Assembly: GCA_039566865.1 (NCBI GenBank)
Contig: CM076949.1
Span: forward strand, 17,770,501 to 17,834,500
Direction of reading: 5' to 3'
From: Aurelia coerulea
Lineage: Eukaryota > Cnidaria > Scyphozoa > Semaeostomeae > Ulmaridae
Length of the DNA stretch: 64,000 nt
The notes under the pieces: generated by a model
The model's input: the letters and a program-made list of their open reading frames with translations, nothing else
What the model was told of the DNA's origin: nothing
Databases searched by the model: none
Made by a program: the position numbers and the translations under genes
Shown: in pieces, positions 25,501 through 37,500 of the stretch
Layout: each line of letters begins with the position of its first letter
Position numbering within the stretch: the stretch's first letter is position 1

Positions 25501-28500
25501 TCGTACATCGAATCAAACAATAATTTTTCAAACAATTTTCCAAAAACAGGAAGTAAAGAAATTGGGCGATAGTTGTTTTTACATTGTCTGCTACCCTTCT
25601 TATGAACAGGGATAATGTTTGCCTTTTTCCAAAATGAGGGATACTGACCGGTTTCAAGACATTCCTCAAAAATCATACAAAGGGGTTCAACAATTGTGGA
25701 GTCACATATTTTTATCATAGCTATGGAAATATTATCACAGCCATGTGCCTTTGAGGAATCAAGTGCTCGTATCAATTTGACCACTTTTTGCCTGTCAATC
25801 TCTACATTTTCAAGAATGGAGTCGCACCTAGGCCGAAAATTTGGGAGAGTGCTTCCTGTTGGTATAGCACAGCACTGTTCGATGAAAAGTCATTCAGTAA
25901 AGTAGCTTTGGTTTGTACATTTGTGATGAACAGTCCATTTTCTAATAACGGAGGAATATTGATGGTTTTCTTCTTGTTGATAAGCCTATTCAAGGTGGAC
26001 CAATAACTCTTTATACCCTCATTTGGATCAGAGAGCTTCCTTCCAAGTCTTTTGAAATATTCTTCCTTACCATTCAAAATCATTTTAGATGTTTCGTTTC
26101 GAACACGTTTTACATTATTCCAATCCTGGTCCCTTCTTCCTCGCTGGCAAAAATTCCTATAAACTTTCTGCTTGCGCTTGATGGCTGTTTTTATTCGAGG
26201 AGTAATCCAGGGTGGGTCCTTGTCACAACACTTAATGACCTTGTTGGGAAAATAAGAAGTCAGCGTGACGTAGATGGACGCTGTAAAAACCTCAGTCATT
26301 TCCTCTGAACCAAGGTTATCATCAAACCGGGTATGCCAATCTATAGCCTGAAGGTCATGATGAATATTTTGCATGTTTGCCTTAGAGTAATCCCAGATTG
26401 TTCTTTTGTATGGTGGTGGGGACGGTATAGAAATGTTTATTTTGCCATACACTATTTGATGTTGACAGTGCTCATCTAAGGAAGGGTGAACTCCATAATC
26501 AGAAAATAAATTTGACTGATCAGTTATGATTAGATCAATGCAAGACATACTATCGTCTCGAATGTTCGTAGGTTCTTCAATTAACTGATTTAGATTATTA
26601 ACCTCGATCAGTTCTTCCAACGCTGTCCCCTCTGGTTGCTGGACATCGCCTGCCCACCATTGTGAAGATCTACAATTAAAATCCCCCGTGAGAATCAAAG
26701 AATGCGGGTTTTCAGCTTTGATTTTTTCCACCATCCTCTGTAGTTTGTCGATGAAATGTTCAAATTGCACACTATTCTGACTAGGACTTCGATATAGGGT
26801 GACAAAGAACAATTTTTTACGTGAAATGATGACTTCGGTAACGATCAACTCTTGCAATTCTTCGAGATCATTTCTACGTTTTATGGGTAGGTCTTCGCGA
26901 AAATATACACAAGCTCCCCCAACTTTGGAGTTACTTGGATGGTCACTTCTAAATATATCTCTACTGAAACCCTCTATGAAGATTTCATCATTGCTAATGG
27001 ATCTATCTAACATGGATTCAGAAATAGCTATGACATCAAAATGGTGTATTGAGTTGTAAGCTTCTATTACAGAGGTCTTTATACCACCCCTAGCACAAAT
27101 ACTATTCAAATTCCAATGGCAAAATTTAAAGCAATTTGTAGTTGCCGGGCCTGGATTTGTTTCAATATCACCAGCAAGCAGCATAATCAGATTCGTAGGA
27201 AAATCTTCTCCAGCACTAAAAATATCTGCTAATCAAAAATGCATATACCACATGCTGTAGGAAAATTATGTATCGTTTTCTGATCTTAGGGCAAGTCATT
27301 AGAGTTGTGCCATTAAATTTTATGAAATCTCTTGAAAACAAAATTAGAAAATAAATTGTGGTGATGACATAAGTAGTAAGTAAGGCAAAATTCGACCTTT
27401 GACATTTGAGATTAACCAGTTTTTTTGCCAAGACGATGCCAAAAACGAGTGAGAAGGAAAGTGCGCGAATAATGACGTAGCAAGAACAGACGCAGGGAGA
27501 GTTATCAGTGATACCGCAATTATTAGGTACAAATAGGCAAAACAACGAAATGCAGTAACAAGCAATCCACAGAGAAAAACACGCAGGAAGGCCTTCGATG
27601 GGGAACGTCTGTAACTATAGGAACCAACTCCTGCACGCCATTCATTAATTCCTATGGGCATTGGAAACAGCAAAGATCTCCTTGGGCACGCTCACTTGGG
27701 AAAAAGTTGGAAGCAAACGATCGAAACTTGCAAAAAAATGGCAGCAGTTGCATCTTGGGGATAAAGAAATAGATCATAACGAAAAAACAAAAGAACACAC
27801 GGACGAACGTCTCTTTTGTCGATTTGATATGGGTCAGAAGTTTCACATTGGGAAAAACAAAGGTTCAATTATTCGAAAGAGAAACATAAATGAAATCAAA
27901 AATGAGAGTACTTTCATTACCGGTATGTTATTAAAGAGAATTTCTGGATGATCAAGTTCATTTTTTTCCTTGAAAATATTAGTTCCACAGCTTGTTTTTG
28001 CGGATCAGGATTAAACGACATCCTCCAATCATGAGCCCATTGACTTATCAACTCCAGATCGTGGTTCATGTCACTGGCAGCTGAATTAGATATACCACTA
28101 CAACTACCAAAGCGACAAGAACAATTTCAATGAGATGAGATGAGATCACCGTAAGTTGTCCCTATCAGGCCTAGGGTATTTGATGCTCTAGGAAGACTAG
28201 GGGGGCTGATTCAGCCCTCCCTGTTTTACTTCCGTTCTGAAAGATGTAGAGCCTTGAAACTTTTTAGTTATGTCACGTGACGTGCTCATGACGTCACAAT
28301 ATAGCATCTTCAAAGTCAATAGGGTTCAATACTAAAAATCAAGCAACAGGCAATAAGGGCATGAGTCCAATTTTAGTTTATTCTGTGGTTGAATAGCTTT
28401 TGCTTTGCAAAGAAAAATTTGTTTAAAAGTGATAACGTCATCACACATGAATTCAAAGAATGTGCGCATGCGTACAGCCAAAATACGCATAATCATACGT

Positions 28501-31500
28501 TTAAATTACAAAAAAAATCATGCAGTTGGATAGAAGATCAAAAGTAGCATATATTCCTCCAATTTCATTACTTTCCTGCATTTACTGTAGATTTTATTAG
28601 CATTTATTGAAATTTTGCACAGACATCTCTCGAAAATTGATCGCGTTTACCCCCCTGGAATGAATCTAATTTTCTCTAAAAAGTTCATTTTTGATTACAA
28701 TAAGGATAAAAACTAAAATTCAGAAGTTTCAGCGTTTTAAGTGCACTTGGTAAAATCCACGGAAGAAAAGCCGCTAGGGGGGGCTGAATCAGCCCCCTAG
28801 GCTTGATAGGGTTAAGTGTCCTTGTGGAATAAGGCTACTGAAACTGCAAGAGCGCGTTTACACGGTAGGAGATCAATGTATTGCAGCTCAAGATTATGGA
28901 TCACCCTCCGTTAATATCGAAGCGGATCAGTGTGATTTGATACAAAAAGAGTATGTTTTGCTTCCATAGTAGGATAAGAACTGATACGAATAGTGGAACG
29001 AAATTGCCCCAGAAACGATGGTCTCTTTATCTATCATCTGATGGGGATGTGCCATTTGCCAGAAAAACCTTGCCCATTAATAAATTCTGCAAAATGCTTG
29101 CCAATTCTAAGGTCATACCGGGTGACCAAAAAAATTAACCGAGAAGATCTTCTGCGCACGAGGAGAGTAACAAAAATGCTACTTAAGCACTGTTTGGTAG
29201 CTTCGTGGCTTGGTTAAAGGTGGTGCACCGGTTAAATCATTGGTTACTACCAAGGTTTACTATTACTTTGCCATTTTTTCAAGATAGCAAATTAGCAAAA
29301 ATAAGGATTTAGTGAAACCAGGCAGATCTAAACTCGTTGAATCATCAAAAACAGGGGATCGATTTGTTCAAGTACGAGTCAACAACGAATACGACACGAA
29401 ACGAATACGTTTTGCATCAGTTTAGGAATGAACATGTAGTCAGGAATGTAATGTAGCAAAATGAGCTTCCGTTCAGCTTTATGGTTTGACTTGCCTAATT
29501 AGTATGTAAACTTTTACGAGGAATCCGAAAATCAACGTTTTGATTTTCAAAAAAAACATCTTCGTGTCATTATGACGTCATTATGACGTCTTTTTGCATG
29601 TTAAGTAGATTTAGGTGTGAAGTGTCTAAAATCTTTAAGCAATGCTTGTGAATTTAGGCAAAACTATCGATACGTTCACCAGAAATTCGAAAAACGTATA
29701 TGTTGTGATTTCAAAAAATGTCCTCTTCTTGTCATTATGACGTCATTATGATGTCATTTTGCATGTCCTTGTGTTCTAAAATTAAGTATATCGAATACTT
29801 AGACAATTCTTGCAAACTGACTTTCTCCTCGCCCCATTTATAAATAATTTTATAAGAATAGAAAAATCAGAATTGTAATTTCAGAAAATGTCCACCTCGT
29901 GGCCTGATCACATCATAATGACGTCATTGTGCATGGCATGTGGATCTACCTGAGGGGGTTTTAATTGTAAAGTTAATGCTTGCTAAATTGATATGTTGCT
30001 CCAGATGGAAAAATAAATGCACACTCGTACCATTGTGGAAGCTATTAACAATTCAAGCTAGTATTCAGATCTGGCAACTGGAGCCTAAATTTATCTGCAC
30101 AGGAGAGATGATCGCTGGCGGACACTTCAGGGGGTCAGGGGGTGCGATGCCCCCCCCATTGTAGGCAAGAACAAAGTTCTTGTTTCAAAAAAATAAAAAT
30201 GAACAATGCTTTTTAACTGAAACAATAGCTCCCCCCCCCCCTCCTCAATACTTGGCAAAGTGTCCGCCACTGAAGCTGATACAAGATATTACAAGCATGG
30301 GACGAATAAAGCACCGTTATCTACTCTTAGTTTACCTTGCCGCAATGCATAATCTACAAAATAAGGATACAATAATTTGGGAAGCTCTTCAGTAATGGGA
30401 GTTCTCGGTGACAAAAAAACTTCTACCTGAGACCCATTTCTAGTGGTTACATTTTTAGACCTATCGTTGCGGTGGGCGGGGGACTTGACGTAACTTTGCA
30501 CGGGGATGTGCCCACGAAAATTTTTTTTTACCCTGCTCCAGAATTTTTGCTCAAAATGAAAACTTGTTCTACGAGAAGTTGTTGATAAGTATATTCCAAA
30601 ACATGATATTTGACCAAAAAAACACCTGATCTACCAGAATATCCTTTTGACACGTTTTGACAACCTGATCTAGAACAATTACCTCATTTTGATACCCTGT
30701 GCAAGAAAAAATTGGTGAAAACGATACCCTTAAAAGCGGCATAACCCCTCGAACAAATATACTAAGTACCCTCCCCCGGGTCCCTCCTCAGGCGTTTGAG
30801 GTTCAAAACAAAACCCATCTATATGGGCGGCATGTACCCGTTGCTCTTCATGTGGAAGTTACAACCCCGGACATACTGTCTATTTTTTGGTTGCTTTATT
30901 TCAAACAGCTAACTTCATGTTTTGCTATCAAAACACGCTTACTTCTCCTTGACTTTATTTTGAAATGTTCCGGAGGGTACAGGGAGCAAAAAGAAGGCCG
31001 TTGTGAAACCTTTTTAAAAACTCGACAGAAACTCTGAGAACTCAAGATCTGACATTTTTAAGGAATTTTCGGTACAGGTTCAAATTCTTAGTTTTTGTAA
31101 ACAAATCCGTCTATGTCTATGTCATAGTATGTTATATTATCCAACTGTCTTTATGATATTATCCAGCTCGTAACTCATAAAATTGAAACTACAAAATAAC
31201 TTGTAACTCGTACCTAACTCGTAGAGTAAAAAGTAACTCGCATAATAAAAATGACTTGTAACTCGTAGCTTGTGAAATAAATGGTAGCTCGTATAATAAA
31301 AATGACTCGTAACTAGTAGCTGGCGAAACAAAAAGTAACTCATACAATAAAAGCAACTCGTAACTCGTAAAGTAAAACTTAACTCTTAAAATAAAAATGA
31401 CTTGTAACTCGTGTAACTCGTGAAAGAAAAGTACCTGGTATATTCGTAGCCCGTAATTCGTACATCAAAACTAACTCGGAAATCGTAGCTCGTAGCTCAT

Positions 31501-34500
31501 AACTCGTAATTCGTACTTTGGTAAACCATGATTGAAGGAGGTATTGTTGGCATTTCAAGAATAGAAATGCACGCACAAGGTATCTCTTATATTTAATAAC
31601 ACCCCCGATTGTTGCCCATTTTGTTTATTGCAGCAAATACCAAAGAGTTGTTTGCGTAGCGAAGGAAAGGCCAAAGCTCACCATCAACGACCTTTGCGTA
31701 CATAAAGCAACCAGAATCCTTTTAATGTTAATTTATTGTTATTGTTGTTACTGTTGCTGTTATCTTAGGTTAGTTTATTATCGACATGCCTTATATTAGG
31801 TAGTGCATTTGATGTTTAAAAAAACGGCAGAAAGGGAAAATAATTCAAGTTAGTCAAGGAACACGGCAATGTCAATTTTGACGTTAAAGGGAATAGACAT
31901 AGCTGTATCGACAAGCTACTATAAATAGGCTGAAGAAACGCCCACAAACAAATTGTTTCCTTTGCCACACAATGAAACGGCAGGCGTCAAAGTTATTGAA
32001 TACAATAGATTATATTTCTAACTTGGCCCGGGCCAGCTCGCGGGTCAGCTTTTAACTATGTCGATTCCCTTCAAGGAAGATTCAAATTTGCGGACCTTTG
32101 TGACCAATTAGGGCTAGCCCTCCTCTCATATAAGCGAACAATAAATTCATCCAGCCCATAGCCTGTGTTCCAGACCACTTGAGAAGGAAAGTGGTCTGTG
32201 TAACCAAGCACTAATCCGTGTTCACAAATCACGGCAAAAAACCTCTAAATTTCCGATGGTGTTGGAGAAAGAAATTTAGTATAAACTAACAATTTCTTCG
32301 AAGAAACTAAGAGGAAAGGGAAGTTTCTGTTTCTTACATCAGAAATCATAGGAAATTGTACCTTTCCTCTTAGTTTCCAAGTGGAAAATTGTCATGAAAT
32401 TTCGATATTTTTGCAGTGAATTTTCAACGGAATCTGAAGGAAAATTAATAAATGCAACTAATAATTCGCATAATCACTATTTGTTTTGTTATCAAAAGGA
32501 AAAGCCTGTCTCATGTGAAGAACTCACATTACAATACAAAGAATAGAAAATTTCAATGTCTGCTAACCCTATTGACTTTTTACGATGAAAGAATAGGAGA
32601 TTTGAATGCCTGCTAATCCTACTGAGTTTTTACGCCCGTGCAGAGTGATAACGATCAGCCCTGGTTTGTTTCAAACACACAGGTTCACAAAGACATCCGT
32701 TGTGTTGATCACTGACTTCATTGCAGCCAATCAGATCCGTGAAAGAATGCCCTTAATTATTTCGCAATTCAATTCATCGTCTGAACACGGATTAGTGCTT
32801 GGTTACACAGACCACTTTCCTTTCCAAGTGGTCTGGAACACAGGCTACCAGCCCAGTGCTTTCAAGTCCCCGGTTTTTATCATCGTGCTCGTTGCTAAAT
32901 CGTAGAAATGCACTATTTTTGTAACGGTGAAACAACTGTACGAAATGAAAAAGGAATTTTACATGAAGCCCCTCTCGTAGTTTACTGAAGATGTGAGACA
33001 GGAACGTCACCAACCAAAAAATGTAGGGTGAAAAAATGCGAGGGGGGTCTGTAGTAGTAGAGACATAAGTTTGCTGACCACGCCCCTTCAGACTCTCGGA
33101 AAACGTGGGAAACGCCTTCTTTAGTATTTTTATCTGTTTCGATATTTTTGACTCACGAAGTGGGTTAATGGGATAGCTGAGAGATGTCTCGTGCAGTGTG
33201 GCCTTCAGATTGCATGTCCTGGTGTAAGAGGTTGTTTGGGGAGTGATTGAGTATGGAATCGATATCGTGATGAAAAGAATGCATGACATTTAGCAACAAA
33301 GAAGGCTTTGATGCTGGCTAATCGCATTACACGTTTTTTTATAAGAAACTTAGATCAGCACTTAGACTAAAAGTTTCTTAATTTCGCATGACAATTACGG
33401 TGTTTTAGTAAAAAGTTTCTTTATTAGTTTCTTATTTTTTGGGGTCTAAAATTGCGTTATGGCTCGAGGTTGAGCCTTCTTATCGACAATGGGCTTGCAT
33501 TTTGCATTGAAATTGTCACCACGACTAATAAGCCAGGGACATTGTTACCAATATTTTGCAGTCAGAACTTGGTGGTATTTACAAACGCAATACCGCACGA
33601 ACAGTAATCTACCGATTCTTATTCTAGAAATAAGATTTTAGAGTTTCTTACTTGTTCTTGAACGTAGTACTAAAGTTTCTTAAATGTTTGGTCATCATAG
33701 TACTAGTTTCTTATAAACCAGTTTCTTATAAAAAAATCGTGTATAGCATAGTGACGTCAATTGCCTCGATCAGAAATAAATAAACAACGACGATATCATA
33801 TTTTTCTATGATATCCGCACAAACTGTGAAATTGATATGAATGAGCTGTAAAAATAGTATTTCAAATGTTATTTTGCAGAAATGGCCAATCTATTTTTCA
33901 CATTAAAAACAAGATGTACATTTCTTCCGTTCGTTGTTATTGTGATCTTTCGCAAAATTAAATTTAGTATTTCATATTCATTTCATGTACCTGCTAGACG
34001 AGATGATAGCAATTTCTTGTGCTAAAAAGCAAGGGACACAATTCATGAATTTATATGATGTTTTGGTTCATGTAATTGCTGATTCCCTCTCTTATGATCT
34101 CACAAAGATGAGAGCAGAATTGGATAAAGGAATGGAAGCAATGGTTATCGAAGAGGACATCACAAAATCTTTCGTTGTGGCCACGTTGGATGTTACAGCT
34201 CTTGCCATTCCTGAAATAATTGTTATTTGTTCAAAGTTCATTGGAATTGTATGTTATTTGATGATGACTAGCAAGTATGCAGCTGATCATTGAAATGTCC
34301 GCGCCCTTTCTATTGACAATGATGTTGCATGAGGAAAGTCTGAACGATTTGTTGGAGAAACTGACTGCAGATTACGGTCCAAAAAGTGGATTTTTGCTAT
34401 TAAAACCAGTTGAAATACTTTTGGCATTTGTGCTGCTTCATATTATCAGTTTGTGGTCCTCATTTTGCAAGATAGAAATGTAAGTATCAATTAATTCGTC

Positions 34501-37500
34501 CTTATTTATAAGAGAATGCAGATGTTGGCAATTATTGCCAAAATGACGATAACGACAGTGTGATGTTTTATTAGGCCAGTGCAGTGCAAATCTTCCCATT
34601 TTTCACCTTCCCCTCAGCATTAAATATTGAAAATCGCCGGTGGTATTCATGTTATCTTCAAACTAAAAAAGATTCAGATGCTGTAGTGCTCTAAGTTTGG
34701 CATCTTTTAAGATGTTCTAAAGATTCTTAAACACACAGAATAAGAACTTCGAAGCAAAGTATTTAGTCTCCAGATGCATGTGAAGAATACGTTTCTGTGT
34801 TTACTGAGGTTTTTACTATGACACGCTACAGTGAGGTCTGTGATGTTTTATTAGGCCAGTGCAGTGCAAATCTTCCCATTTTTCACCATCCCCTCAGCTT
34901 TAAATATTGAAAATCGCCGGTGGTATTCATGTTAGCTTCAAACTAAAAAAGATTCAGATGCTGTAGTGCTCTAAGTTTGGCATCTTTTAAGATGTTCTAA
35001 AGATTCTTAAACACACAGAATAAGAACTTCGAAGCAAAGTATTTAGTCTCCAGATGCATGTGAAGAATACGTTTCTGTGTTTACTGAGGTTTTTACTATG
35101 ACACGCTACAGTGAGGTCTGTGAGGTCAAATTCAAAACTTCGGCATTTCTCCAGAGTTTGAGATAATTCTTAGCCCCCGTGAACAGGCATGTATTCAAGT
35201 ATTGGGAACACGCCTGTGAAGGAATTTTTTGAAAATCTTAATTTTTCTTCCGTACAATCTTTTTTTGGTGAAGGATGGTAAAATCGTCCAAAAACGGCCT
35301 AAATTTGACTTTTCAAATTTTCCGGTCGGTTTTCCGTTCCATTGATTGGTTTCAGAGCGTGTCACGTGCCAAGCTCGTTAGCCAGTTAGGATTTAGTGCC
35401 TATCTTTCCAAAAGGTGTTGTTCTTCGTCAGCATTCATCGTGTAGGAATGGTGTAGTCATGGTGTAGCGGATGAAAACATAGCAGAAAGTAATAAACTCT
35501 GCAGAGCACATTGCTCTCGATGCTACGAGGAGGCTCGACGAACTCTAGTCAGAGTTCGCCGAGGCTCCTCCGATTTTTATTTACACTAGGCTTGCCGCGC
35601 GTCGCCTGCGGCGCCGCGCTGGCCCGCCGTCGTAATTGGCATTCACGTGTATGGAAAGTTAAGTTTACGTGCGCCAGTTACTAAGGGAGAGATGTGTATA
35701 TGTATATATTCTATCCATTTTCCCAAGTTGGGGGGGGGGCTCTGTTCAGTTCCTCAAATTCTAGATTAACTTTTTGGGTCTCAAATATGGGAGACAGCAA
35801 AACAACGGGTAAAAATATTTTTACAAACCAAAGTAAGATCAAGTAACATTACTACAATCAAAATATTGATATTTCCAAATAAATTATGAGCAATCTAATC
35901 AGTTGGGGCACTTGTTCATGGAATTAAGATGCTGACTTCATGAAATTTAGTAGTGTTGGGTCAGAGAAAATATTTTTCGGCATCTATTTTCATGCTAGGA
36001 ATTATCATGTTGGGTTGATGCTTGATACCCCAGCCTAAGCACAAATATCCTGAATATACCTTAGGATGGGGTCTATTTGGTAGTCTCTATCCCAATGTTA
36101 ACTGTTTATATCTTCTCCATGCTGAATACTTTCAATAATTCTGCAGACCCTTAAGATCTCCTCGATCTATCCAGTTGACTCGTTGGCCAACATCTTCTCT
36201 CCTTGCTCTCATTGTCGTATTTTTTCTCACTCCTTCACTATCTCTCGTTTGCCTGCTTTGCTCTTACTGCCTTCCGTGCGCTCTCTGCTTGTTTTTTTTC
36301 TCTTAGTTTTAACTATACTCTAAATGATTTAGATGCCCACATTGCGCTCTCGTGCCTTCGCTACTCTCGTTGATTTAGTTCCCCATTTTTTGCTTTGTTG
36401 TTCTTTGCTCACCAGGGATAGGGAGACGCGTTTGTATCAAATGTTCAATTGTTATCATAGTTGCCGTCTCAGCCATGGTTAATGTTTAGTTGGGGCATGT
36501 TGCAGATACGAATCTTATTTTCATTCAGGTACGTAGGAAGCATCTCAAATTTGGGGGGGGGGGGTGCACAACACTTCAAGGGCATTTTTCATTAAGCTAA
36601 ATGGGCACTTCCTAAAAATAAAAAGGGAACGTTTTTGTTTATTGCAAAGTCTTGGGGGCATGTGCCCCCAGTGCCCCCGGTTCATACCTCTCTGTTTTCA
36701 GTTTGCCGGGAAAGTCTTCCACTGACGCTTAGAATTGATCCCATATTGACTTTTCAAAACAACCGATGCCAGGGCCTATACTCAACCTTTCGCTAAGAGT
36801 TCATAACAATGGTTTTTTGGTATGTTATGTATCAATTTGCCACAATGAATATTTAGATGTTTTATAACAAAAATAGATACATTGCAAAATTAAATGTCCA
36901 AAACGTAAAGATAAACACTGCTATTTACAGTGGCAAGGATAGCATTAAAAGGCAAAGCTGACCTTATTTCCATAATTGTCCCCTTAGAGGATGCTGTATA
37001 ACGGAAATACGTAGAAGAAAAGGAAATACAGAGTTGCATGTGTGTTTTCAATATGGTCCTTAGTAGAACACATAAATCCTCTTTCTGTATATTTTAGAAA
37101 AGTTTCTCTTTGGTCTTATGTTTGAATGCATTGATATTGTTTGTTGATTTCAACTCAGATGGAAGACTATTCTATGTTTTGGTCCCAGATAAGATAGGCA
37201 TTTGTTTCCAGTTTGAATTTGCGGAACGGAAATTCTAACTTGAACTTGGACCTTCACGTTGTTAAGCCTTGGTTGACTGCAAGGAATATCTCAGCACTGT
37301 ATACCGGGGCAGTTTCTTTGAGAAAATTACAGCTCTCGGAATGGTAGCATATGACATTATATGTTCATTATTTTCTTTCCAAGAGCTTGTTAGAGTTTCT
37401 AATAAAAATTTGCTTCAAACTGCTTGCAAATCAATAGTTGAAACATGGGTAGTTAGACACTGCTGGTGTGCTTCTATGGAGGAGTGCTGGATAATATGTA

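Larger units (their letters stand above)
23397..27260 (-). mobile_element. Family-B non-LTR retrotransposon with 2A-like motif
   Basis: A reverse-strand LINE, nearly complete in its coding part. The 5' boundary is uncertain: the frame is open upstream of the 2A motif to about 27230. The 3' UTR (23397-23897) contains a long inverted repeat and a stem-loop, and its 3' end touches the poly(A) tail of family-A copy 1. It is inserted in ADAM intron 1. Its protein resembles the 5'-truncated copy at 45793-46904. Confidence 0.92.

Noticed and set aside
27216..27673. Two overlapping Phe/Leu-rich minus-strand frames upstream of the 2A motif as a LINE ORF1
   Set aside because: They lie in different frames, have no zinc knuckle, coiled coil or esterase motif, and look like AT-rich noncoding sequence.
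31137..31576. Minus-strand frames rich in Tyr, Ser and His
   Set aside because: They are translations of the AACTCGT word array.
33985..34483. Two adjacent plus-strand frames (102 and 68 codons) that look like a small membrane-protein gene
   Set aside because: The DNA is collinear with one arm of the 52.7-kb palindrome, which has no conserved frame, so the frames are accidental.
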